Shown: positions 52,571-61,383 of the stretch, one piece after another
Position numbering within the stretch: the stretch's first letter is position 1
How the letters are laid out: every line of letters starts with the position of its first letter
Assembly (NCBI GenBank): GCA_014529385.2
Contig: CM043944.1
Location: 65,982,895-66,046,894 of the forward strand
Length of the DNA: 64,000 bases
Direction: 5' to 3'
Source: Adiantum capillus-veneris
Lineage: Eukaryota; Streptophyta; Polypodiopsida; Polypodiales; Pteridaceae
Translations under genes and position numbers: made by a program
The notes under the pieces: model-generated
What the model saw: the letters and a program-made list of their open reading frames with translations, nothing else
Databases searched by the model: none
Told to the model about the DNA's origin: nothing

Positions 52571-53885
52571 CACTAGAATGGTAACCTAACAAGACATAAA
52601 AGTGTCCTTTCAGGGTTTTGGGAAAAAATTCCAAAACCATAGTAGATCCACTCATTTTGAAAAATCCTTTTGTGAGCTTATAGTTCAATAACTACTACAT
52701 ATGGAAAAAATGAGAAACTTGTAATTTTTCTCATCCCTTGGTCACTACGAGCCTCCAAAGTTGATAGACCAGTGCATTTTGCCCAAAACAACAATTTCTT
52801 ACGGTTGATTGCATATAAATAAGAGTGGAGATTGTCCCGTTAACTTCAATGGGTTGGTGACCAAATCATATGGTTGCTTTTACCTCACTAATTTTTTTTT
52901 GGGAAAAAAAAATAGGTACAAAAAAGTTGCATTTTTGCCATTCTGCAGACCTATCATCAAAGTTTCCATAGTCACGCTCAATACAGATACTATATACATG
53001 TTTTCTTAGTTCTCTTTGGGCCTCTGGATTCAAAAGGAGCCATGGAGCATGTCAAAAGGATAATGGATCTCTTACAATTGGAACCTTAGGGGCAATGATA
53101 AAGTACTAAATACAGCAAACATGAAAAAAATGGGTTTAGCATTATGACCTCTAGAAACCCATAGAAACTACTCAATATCTAGCCAAGTTTGTAGTCTATG
53201 ATTAGATATGGTTACTACCTACAAAATACACACAATTGGCCTAAGAAACTAGCAATATTGAGAAATTTATACTTGCTACTTTAAAATGTATCGTATTCTT
53301 CAGCAATCAGAAAACTCAACCATCATCATATACTATGCTATATAGCATATTAGGTCCCCCAAAACTCAAGAAGATTAGCTTTATGTTATACATTACACTT
53401 GCACAATCAAAATTGAATTTGGATATTAAGAAATCCACCAAAAAAATTATAAAAGTGCTAATTTTGGCCAAAAAACAGGATTATGCAATTCTTGTAAATT
53501 GGTCATAACTTTCAATTTTAACACTTAGCTCTCCCTACAAGCATCAAAACATGTTGAAAACTATGAAGGCCTAACCCCTAGCCATCTAAAACTCACAAAC
53601 ATGAAGTATAGAGTGCTATAGTTGCCAAAAATTGAAAAAAAGCCAAAAACAGGACCCGTTTTTTCACACAGTTTAGGTTCAAAAATGTTGTGCAAGAGTA
53701 AGGTTAATGGTGAGATCGATACTCAAAAAAAAATGCTAAGTTTTTTTCAGCTCATAAGGCAACTTTGTGGATATATAGCACCTAGAAATTCATTTTCATA
53801 CTCTTCAAATAATTCAAGCAAAATGGTCACTTAACAGGACACAAAAGTGTCCAAGGACATAAAAGTGTCCTGTACCATTCTAGTG
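52571..53885. mobile_element. TTAA-targeting non-autonomous DNA transposon, copy 1 (piggyBac-like)
   Basis: 1,315 bp, starting CACTAGAATGGTAAC and ending GTACCATTCTAGTG, flanked on both sides by TTAA (52,567-52,570 and 53,886-53,889). TTAA duplication with CCCTAG-like ends is the signature of piggyBac transposons; assignment here rests only on the ends. Near the termini are copies of GGACACTTTTATGTCC-like palindromes. No transposase was found. A second copy at 57,827-59,166 is in reverse orientation and very similar along its whole length. Two short frames (52,809-53,009 and 53,622-53,834) are preserved in both copies. Confidence 0.85.
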
Positions 53886-53889
53886 TTAA

Positions 53890-55030
53890 GGCACTAGCAC
53901 CTCCTGTCTGCTCACCAGTTCAGGAAACAAAGCTTCAGATAGTGCTGCCTGTATAATCACGACGAACCGTGCTGTCTCTGCAATCACGGCTATGGCTGAC
54001 CGGGGGTGTGACGAGCAAGTAACTCCAGCCAATCCTAGCTGGCATGCTTTTTTTAAAAGATAATATAACGTTATTTTTATAGCTTCTTTTGCGCTACCCC
54101 GTAAATTTCTTTGGAGCCATATATAGACTCTACTATAATTAGCGCTACGTCTTCTAACCTCTGCAGCTCGTACAACTTCGATCTGGGTAGCTGCTGCAGT
54201 CTGAGCAGACAACCCTTATGAGCGACCAGGTGTGTGTGTGCAACGACCAGAATGGTCACATTCCATCCCGTAGGCTGCTTGCAATAGTGTGCATGGTACC
54301 GCGCATTTTGTTGCAAAGAAAAGCGCAGAAACTAGGAGATGGTGAACAACATGGAGACATAGACGGGACTGCAGAAACACTTTTACAAAATCTGTCTGCT
54401 ACGTTCATGATAGAATAGCATTAAAATAAAATATGATGTTGTTTTTAGAGTATGTATGCCCTGATTTAGCACAACTTGCTCGTGTGTGTGCGAGACGACG
54501 CTGTCTGCTATTTGCTCTAGCTCGTAACGCTATGAAGGATAGCAAGACAACGGCCTATCCTAAGAGCCATCTTTAGCACATTTCTTGATTGGCTATGCTG
54601 TTCTTCATCATAAGAGGTCGGGAAGTCACGGCTTGACCTTCTTTCGCACTCAGCCATATTTAATGCTCGTCTTCGCTTGTGCTTTCTCCACTTTTATGTT
54701 CGCTCATAGTGGTATGTAGATGATTTGATGCGGGCAATAGACTCGGACTGAATCACAGATATTTCTGGCCTTCGTCCTCACTAGGGACTGCCTTGTAGCC
54801 ACCTCGACCTTGCCATATTTAGATTGGAAATTTTAGGCATTAGTTCTTGTAATTTGTTGCTATTGATCTCATTGCAATTTGTCATAAAATACTTCACGTC
54901 ATTTTATGATCGTTTTATGTGATCGTATACTAACTATGTGATGGTTTTCATGGGAATCATCGATGTAGAGATGACAAGATTTACCAAGCCATTACTACTG
55001 ACTAGTCATTGTCTTGAGGTTTTGCAGATT
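53890..55030. other. No recognised gene
   Basis: Mixed-composition DNA with no domain. Together with 52,145-52,560 it may be the interior of the LTR element whose 5' LTR is at 51,976. Confidence 0.3.
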
Positions 55031-55039
55031 TTGCACAAA

Positions 55040-55460
55040 ACTAGCATCTCTGGTGCCATGGTACGTAAAACCATGATGATTATTCCTATTTCAAAGTTTT
55101 TTGAGCATCTCTAATGCCATAAAGAATTCCGTGATGCCATGGTACGTAATGCCATGATGATTATTTCTATTTCAATGTTTTTTGAAAGCATCTCCCGGTG
55201 CCATGGTACGTGAATCCATGATGACGATTCCTATTTCAATGTTTCTATAAGTGTCTTTTATGCCATGGTGAATACCGTGATGCCATGGTACGTAAAGCCA
55301 TGATGATTGGTATTTCATAATTTTTACTTGTTGAAAGCGTCTATGATGCCATGGTACGTAAAGCCATGATGATTGTTATTTCAAAAATTTTCTAAGCGTT
55401 TTTAATGCCATGGTGAACATGTGATGCCATGGTACGTAAAGCCATGATGATGATAGCTAT
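55040..55460. repeat. Minisatellite of GATGCCATGGTACGTAAAGCC units
   Basis: About six imperfect units of 60-75 bases, each containing TGCCATGGTACGTAA, CCATGATGAT and TATTTCAA. The words parallel, in reverse complement, the minisatellite in the small LTR element (24,550-24,985), supporting a link between that element and the LTR at 51,976. Confidence 0.88.
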
Positions 55461-56020
55461 TAGTTGAGATCTGGGGGACCCCAATGTGTTTATTACATGC
55501 CGGCTTTGTATATATTTGTGCACAAGTGATTACATTGATGTTACGTTTGTTGCTATGTCATCTACACATGTGATTGCATCGGCATTATGTTTGTTTCTAT
55601 GTCGTCTCTAGAGCGGCGTCATGAACCGTCTCTAAGGATAATGTGAAGTATTTATTTTTAACCTTCACGTCTCGATATGTTTCTTGAGTTGATGTTATTT
55701 ACAGGATGAAAGACACATCAAGCAGTGTGTAGATGGGCTCAAAGATATTGAAGCGGCTCAAACATATTGAAGAAGTTCAAAGATATTGAAGAATCTTCAT
55801 CAATTCAATTGTATGTATAGTGTTGTTAAAGACCCTTGAAAGGGAACATTGTAAAACAGGAATGATGTATCTCCTGCAACACTTTTATTATTCACAAGCT
55901 TCATATTAAGAGCATGATAATTGTCTCTTAGAAACAAAACAAAAAATCATCTTTGTAGGCATCAAGATCTTCTACGTACGATAATACTGTGAGCATGAAT
56001 CTCTTTTGCTGTTAGCTTTT
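55461..56020. other. No recognised gene; purine-rich tract at its start
   Basis: GAGATCTGGGGGACCCC at about 55,467 might be a decayed polypurine tract at the end of the minisatellite element, but no LTR follows clearly. A short triplication (AAAGATATTGAAG) lies near 55,740-55,790. Confidence 0.35.
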
Positions 56021-56518
56021 AGTGTAGCCAAGACTGCACAAGAGGGGAGTTACCCTACTCCTTCATCATAGATTTAGACAATTGGAATAAAGTCACTAAT
56101 TTCCTTTGTGATTTCAGGGACAATGATGGGTCGACATTATTCTATTGCATGACTTTATCAAGTATGTGCACTAAATTTAAAATTTCCTTGATTGAATTAA
56201 AAACATAGAGCTCTTTCATGTGTATATTGCTAGAGAGAGGTAGAGAAAGCTGAAGTGTTTGCAGGAATAATTGATTTAAATTTAGCAAATCTAGACATCT
56301 TTTAGAAATCAGCAAGATCTGGATGTGATTCCTAAGTTTGTGAACTTCTAGTGCATCCAGATGTCTACCTGACATGATAGAGTGTCTTAGGGTTTCGACG
56401 ATCGTGACTTGCTTGCAAATGGACAAGGGAGGCTAATGACGCTGCCCAAAGGTCCTAAGACACAAGGAAAGGAGATTGAAAGGTAAAGTGATACGACAGT
56501 TCTTATCTTATTCATGAA
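56021..56518. repeat. ~620-bp tandem repeat, unit 1 (left part, split by CACTA 2)
   Basis: Begins AGTGTAGCCAAGACTGCAC. The same sequence begins again at 60,764. Unit 1 is completed at 60,640-60,763 after the CACTA element. The minus strand holds an open 94-residue frame (56,426-56,142) with LDALEVHKLRNHIQILLISK, also readable in unit 2 (61,134-60,934), but no known domain. Confidence 0.88.
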
Positions 56519-56760
56519 CACTACAGGAGGTTGTGTGCTCTTGTGATGCTCTTAGCGACGGAAATACATTAGGTTTTTATAACCCCCGGTGTCGCTAAGA
56601 CCATCGCTAACAGCGTCGATAGGGGAACGTCGCTATAAGCGCTGCTATAACGGTTGCTATATACATCGCTATAACTCTCGCTATATAGCGACCATCATAG
56701 CAACATTTATAGCGACGCTATAGTACCCTATATAACGACGATCATAGCGATGCCCGAGAG
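56519..56760. repeat. TIR and subterminal repeats, left end of CACTA 2
   Basis: CACTACAGGAGG followed by arrays of (A)TAGCGAC and its complement from 56,550 to 56,755, the mirror image of 20,695-20,935. Confidence 0.88.
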
Positions 56761-57139
56761 AAGAAAAAATTGGTGGCAGGGCATTGATCACCCATCAACC
56801 ATATTGAATGTTTCATTAATTGATTCACCTTTGAGAAAAAGTGCAAGGGTAGATATAGACCCAAAATAGACACCCACAAGACAATATAACCATTAACTCC
56901 ATCATCCATAGTATGTATTGTTTGCAAAATAAAGATACAAAACTGACAAGCGTAAATTGATGAAAGTAAAGCAATGACAATTGTACACATCATAGGCAAA
57001 ATCACTTGATTGTTAAACTTTGCAAATGTAATAGTTACAACACCATTGTCATTATTGAAAAAGTTTACATGGTTTTCAAAAATACCTATAAAAGTTGTCT
57101 AATGATACATATGACAAAAAGAAACTAATGCTATCTAGC

Positions 57140-57340
57140 TACGGCTAGACTAACGTCGTCGAATCAGATGTCTCATCGCATCCAGGTGGCGTATCTGTCG
57201 AATTCTGCAAAAAAAACAATAAGACAGCTTTCTGTAAGTATAAACATATAGCGTAGTTTATCAAACAATATAAAAAATAGAAAAGAGTAAACCCTAATAC
57301 TAACCATGCCACCGCGAGAACTTACAAGAATGCCAACCAT
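57140..57340 (-). pseudogene. Remnant of the last exons of the second CACTA gene
   Basis: Minus-strand SSRGGMVSIRVYSFLF (about 57,320) and the following intron-like stretch with ESCLIVFF equal the region 20,160-20,290 of element 1 (the exon end SSRGGM, its intron, and the final exon start). The upstream GRDPTPYEREYAGRKG exon is gone, replaced by unrelated sequence, so this marks a deletion edge. Confidence 0.8.
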
Positions 57341-57476
57341 CTCTTTCTTTTTTGACGTAGAACTTGAAGATGCTTGTAGCTTTGGAATGTTCAAAGGCTA
57401 GCAGCAAAACAGAACGCGTTCTTCTTCTATTCAACTTGAGCGATGAAAGAGGCAAGTCGATAACTCAAAATTTTCA

Positions 57477-57480
<4 letters not shown>

Positions 57481-57529
<49 letters not shown>
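57481..57529. repeat. (GA)n microsatellite
   Basis: About 25 uninterrupted GA dinucleotides. Confidence 0.95.
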
Positions 57530-57532
<3 letters not shown>

Positions 57533-57826
57533 CACACAATCAAATCTTGCAGTCAAAAAACCACGTCGTGGGGCTGCATGTGGCCATGGATTGCCCAGGA
57601 TATGAGCACTATACAACATGGAAGGTACCTAGAGAGCCAGAGTTTTTATAAAATGGAGCAAAATTGTTCAAATACAATATCTATGGCTTTAAGAGGTCTC
57701 TCTCTCATCCTCGCATAGCTCAACATAACTTCCTATATCTATATATGTTTAGACAGTAGATCTTTGTCTGTAGCATGCAAGTACGCCATTCTTGCAATGT
57801 AGCTGATGCATGCTCAAAGCACTTAA

Positions 57827-59166
57827 TACTAGAATGGTAACATGACACTTTTATGTCCTCGGACACTTTTGTGTCCTGTTAAGTGACCATTTTGCTTGAA
57901 TTATTTGAAGAGTATGAAAATGAATTTCTAGGTGCTATATATCCACAAAGTTGCCTTATGAGCTGAAAAAAACTTAGAATTTTTTTCGGAGTATCGAACT
58001 CACCATTAACCTTACTCTTGCACAACATTTTTGAACCTAAACTGTGTGAAAAAACGGGTCCTGTTTTTGGCTTTTTTTCAAATTTTGGCAATTATACCAC
58101 TCTAAACTTCATGTTTGTGAGGTTTAGATGGCTACAAATTAGGCCTTCATAGTTCTCAACATGTTTTGATGCTTGTAGGGAGAGCTAAGTGTTAAAATTG
58201 AAAGTTATGACCAATTTACAAGAATTGCATAATCCTGTTTTTTGGCCAAAATTAGCACTTTTATGATTTTTTTGGTGGCTTTCTTGATATCTAAATTCAA
58301 TTTTGATTGTGTAAGTGTAATGTATAACATAAAGCTAATCTTCCTTGAGTTTGGGGGGACCTAATATGCTATATAGCATAGTATATGATGATGGTTGAGT
58401 TTTTTGATTGTTGAAGAATACGATACGTTTTAGAGTAGCAAGTATAACTTTCTCAATATTGCTAGTTTCTTAGGCCACTTGTGTGTATTTTGTAGGTAGT
58501 AACCATATCTAATCATAGACTACAAACTTGGCTAGATATTGAGTAGTTTCTATGGGTTTCTAGAGGTCATAATACTAAACCCAGTTTTTTCATGTTTACT
58601 GTATTTAGCACTTTATCATTGCCCCCAAGGTTCCAATTCTAAGAGATCCATTATCCTTTTGACATGCTCCATGGCTCCTTTTGAATCCAAAGGCCCAAAG
58701 GGAACTAAGAAAACATGTATATAGTATCTGTATTGAGCGTGACTACAGAAACTTTGATTGTAGGTCTGCAGAATGGAAAAAATGCAACTTTTTTGTAGCT
58801 ATTTTTTTTACCCAAAAACAAATTAGTGAGGTAAAAGCAACCATATGTTTTGGTCACCAATCCATTGAAGTTAACCGGGCATTTTATCTCATGTCCTACA
58901 AAAATCCCCACTCTTATTTATATGCAATCAACCGTAAAAAAATTGCTGTTTTGGGCAAAATGCACTGGTCCATCAACTTTGGAGGCTTGTAGTGACCAAG
59001 GGATGAGAAAAATTACAAGTTTCTCATTTTTTCCATATGTAGTAGTTATTGAACTATAAGGTCATGAAAGGATTTTTCAAAATGAGTGGATCTACTATGG
59101 TTTTGGAATTTTTTCCCAAAACCCTGAAAGGACACTTTTATGTCCTGTTAGGTTACCATTCTAGTG
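57827..59166. mobile_element. TTAA-targeting non-autonomous DNA transposon, copy 2 (piggyBac-like)
   Basis: 1,340 bp, TACTAGAATGGTAAC (first base changed from C) to GGTTACCATTCTAGTG, flanked by TTAA (57,823-57,826 and 59,167-59,170). It is the reverse complement of copy 1 with scattered differences and small indels. The outside flanks of the two copies differ, which fixes TTAA as the duplicated target. It lies within CACTA element 2. Confidence 0.87.
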
Positions 59167-59197
59167 TTAATTCTTACTCTAGATTTGACGGGTTGTG

Positions 59198-59200
<3 letters not shown>

Positions 59201-59247
<47 letters not shown>
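59201..59247. repeat. (TG)n(AG)n compound microsatellite
   Basis: (GT)n at 59,199-59,220 running straight into (GA)n at 59,221-59,247. Confidence 0.95.
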
Positions 59248-59319
59248 CCCTTGGAACCGTCATCTTGCATCACTAATTTCTGTGTAGGCTCAATTTGCTC
59301 TTCCATTGGCTGATTGTGA

Positions 59320-59410
59320 CGGCTTATTGTATGGAAGCAGCAGTCGAACATGCAGGTGGGATTGCTGGTCCGCATGGACTGTCGAGGCTGTGAGTGCAGG
59401 AAATTTTCTC
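59320..59410 (+). pseudogene. Possible HMA (heavy-metal-associated) domain start captured by CACTA 2
   Basis: The plus-strand reading around 59,368-59,403 is VRMDCRGCECRK, the metal-site signature of HIPP-type HMA domains (V-x-M-D-C-x-G-C-E-x-x-K), preceded by KQQSNMQVGLL, which fits the first strand. The frame degenerates afterwards. It lies just beyond the repeat block that in element 1 borders the captured HIPP, but in the opposite orientation to that element's genes. The match is short, so this is a candidate only. Confidence 0.4.
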
Positions 59411-59499
59411 ATGTAGGAAAACGGAGTCTTTTTCAGTGTTTTTCATATGAGCAAGTGTTTTTCATACAATGCACTGAAATCTAAAAACTGCTAGTCCAT

Positions 59500-59700
59500 C
59501 AAACATAAATCTAGATCTAATTTAATCTTAAACTCAAAATAAACCTAAATCTAATCTAACGTAAATCTAACTGAAAATAAACCTAAATTTAATCTAATAT
59601 AACTTAAATAGACCTAAATCTAATCTAATGTAAGTCTACATCTAACCTAATCTTTAACGTCTCTTCGGATAGTTTCCTACGACGTTAAAACTCTCTTCTT
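59500..59700. repeat. Internal CACTA repeat block (inverted copy of 13.8-14.0 kb)
   Basis: Degenerate TAAACCTAAATCTAATCTAA words followed by TAGTTTCCTACGACGTTAAA, the reverse complement of the block flanking the HIPP fragment in element 1. Confidence 0.8.
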
Positions 59701-59756
59701 CTTGTGTGTGTGTGTGTGCGAATAAAAAGAGGAAAATGGTATAACATTTCTATCAC

Positions 59757-59825
59757 CCAAGTGTGGTAGATTGGTTATGCCACTTCCCTCTTGAATAACA
59801 GGTCCTGAGTTCAACTCCTTGTTGT
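59757..59825 (+). repeat. tRNA-like module, right arm of CACTA 2 (copy 1)
   Basis: TGGTAGATTGG (59,764-59,774) fits a pol III A box and AGTTCAACTCC (59,808-59,818) a B box, 44 bases apart start to start, as in tRNA genes. The segment is part of a tandem unit that recurs near 59,945-60,010 with a degraded A box. Confidence 0.45.
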
Positions 59826-59944
59826 CTAGATCTTTAAGGTCTCTTGAATTAGTTTCCTACGACGTTAAATTAAACTCTCTTCTTCTCAGGTGTGTGTGTG
59901 TGGGTGTGTGTGCATGCCAATAAAAGGAGGAAAATGGTATAACC

Positions 59945-60012
59945 TTTCTATCACCCAAGTGTGATAGATGCCATTTCCCTCTTGAATAACAGGTCTTCAG
60001 TTCAACTCCTCG
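59945..60012 (+). repeat. tRNA-like module, right arm of CACTA 2 (copy 2, degraded)
   Basis: Shares CCCTCTTGAATAACAGGTC and CAGTTCAACTCC with copy 1; part of the A-box side is deleted (GTGTGATAGATGCCA). The surrounding 190 bases, including TTTCCTACGACGTTAA and a GT-rich run, are tandemly repeated with 59,700-59,850. Confidence 0.45.
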
Positions 60013-60082
60013 TCGACTGGATCTTTAAGGTCTCTTGGGATAGTTTCCTACGACGTTAAGACTCTCTTCTTCTTCTTCTTCT

Positions 60083-60084
<2 letters not shown>

Positions 60085-60141
<57 letters not shown>

Positions 60142-60248
60142 CCTCTCTCAATGTGTGTGTATGCATTCTTTGTTTATGCATGTATGTGTGTGTTTTTTGT
60201 TTATGCATGTGCTCTCTCTCTCTCTCTCTCTCTCTCTCAAAAACACAA

Positions 60249-60287
<39 letters not shown>

Positions 60288-60400
60288 CAGAGAGAAAGAG
60301 GGGAAGGGAACAAGAGAGTGAGGAGAGGGAAGGAGCATACCTGGCTCTCCTTCCTCTCCTCGTGTGTGTGTGTGTGTGTGTGTGGAGAAGAAAGAGAGAG
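60085..60400. repeat. Microsatellite block, right arm of CACTA 2
   Basis: (CT)n at 60,085-60,138, (CT)n at about 60,209-60,237, (GT)n(GA)n at 60,249-60,285 and (GT)n at 60,362-60,384. It is the inverted counterpart of the 13.14-13.62 kb block. Frames across it are artefacts. Confidence 0.93.
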
Positions 60401-60499
60401 ACAGGGAGAGCGCGGGTTACCTTTGCTTGCTTGAGCGCGCACCAAAAACTCAGATCTGAGATCTGAGTTTTCGGACGTTCTTGGTTATTTTTTAACCCC

Positions 60500-60636
60500 T
60501 ATCGGCGTCGCTATGGATGTCGCTATGAGCGTCGCTAAGTTACTTATAACTTAGCGATGCCTATAGCGATGCCGTGGGTTTTCAAATTTGAGCGTGGCAC
60601 TGCGAGCGTCACTAATATTAAGTACCTTTTGTAGTG
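60500..60636. repeat. TIR and subterminal repeats, right end of CACTA 2
   Basis: GTCGCTAT words at 60,506-60,540, complementary TAGCGATG words at 60,551-60,571, then CCTTTTGTAGTG. Mirror of 12,928-13,050. Confidence 0.85.
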
Positions 60637-60639
60637 GAA

Positions 60640-61383
60640 CTATCCGACATTGGTTGCAAAGTGGATGGAGGAGAGGACCTCGTGAGTTTTGAAACTTGAC
60701 CTTGAGACTTTTGGTCGAGCCTCAACTTTTCAAAGAGTTCCAAATGATCAATAGGTTGAATCTAGTGTAGCCAAGACTGTACAAGAGGGGAGTTATCATG
60801 CTCCTTCGTCATAGATTTAAATGATTGGAATAAAGTCACTGACTTTTTGTATGATTTAAGGGCAATGATGGGTCACCAGTATTCTATTGTATGACTTTAT
60901 TAACTGTGTGTACTAAATTTGGAATCTCCTTGATTAAATTAAAAACACAAATCTTTTCAATGTGTCTATTGCTAGAGACACGTAGAGAAGGATGAAGTGT
61001 TTGCAAGATAATTTTACTGCATCAAGACATCTTTTAGAAATCAACGAGATTTGGAGGTGATGCCTAAGTGTGTGAACTTCTAGTGCATCAAGATGTCTAT
61101 CTAAGTGACATGATAGTGTGTCTAAGGGTTTCACCTATTGAGACTGGCCTGGGAATGGAAAAGGGAGGCTAGCAAGGCTTCCCACAGGTCCTAGGACACA
61201 AGGAAGGGAAAGTGAAAGATAAAGTGATACGGAAATTATTAGTCAAGCACTATCCGGAATTGGTTGCAAAGTGGATGGAGGAGGACCTAGCAAATACTCC
61301 TAAGTTTTGGAACTTTACCTTGAGTCTTTGGTCTAGCTTCAACTTTTCAAAGAGGTCCCAATGATCGGCGACTTGAATGTATT
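60640..61383. repeat. ~620-bp tandem repeat: end of unit 1 and unit 2
   Basis: 60,640-60,763 completes unit 1 (ACTATCC...TTGGTTGCAAAGTGGATGGA). Unit 2 runs 60,764 to about 61,380, ending with its own copy of that segment (61,248 onward), and a third start (TATTGTAGCCAAGATTGCAG) follows at 61,380. Units are about 617-622 bases and roughly 85-90% alike by eye. Confidence 0.88.

Larger units (their letters stand above)
56519..60636 (-). mobile_element. CACTA element 2, internally deleted, inverted relative to element 1
   Basis: Starts CACTACAGGAGG (56,519) and ends CCTTTTGTAGTG (60,636) with a 3-bp duplication GAA (56,516-56,518 and 60,637-60,639). Its left end is the reverse complement of element 1's right end, including the GAGCACACAACCTC word and the subterminal arrays. 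It keeps the last exons of the second gene (near 57,150-57,330) and a non-coding piece matching 18.75-18.97 kb, and both arms, but has lost both transposase genes. It hosts a TTAA element (57,827-59,166). It would need a relative's transposase to move. Confidence 0.95.

Noticed and set aside
52571-53885. CACTA classification because the TIR begins CACTA
   Set aside because: CACTA elements make 3-bp duplications; both copies here are flanked by TTAA, and the terminus continues GAATGG, unlike the CACTACA(A/G)(G)AGG ends of the true CACTA elements in the window.
57570-57610. Second HMA site (MDCPGYE) as a separate captured gene
   Set aside because: The second Cys is Tyr and the following residues do not fit the domain; only noted as a weak hint.
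59757-59825. Functional tRNA gene
   Set aside because: Boxes are present but no convincing acceptor or anticodon stem could be paired by eye, and the copies lie within repeated transposon DNA.
60056-60445. Arg/Glu- and Cys-rich frames on both strands
   Set aside because: Translation of microsatellites in the arm of CACTA 2; mirror of the 13-kb artefacts.
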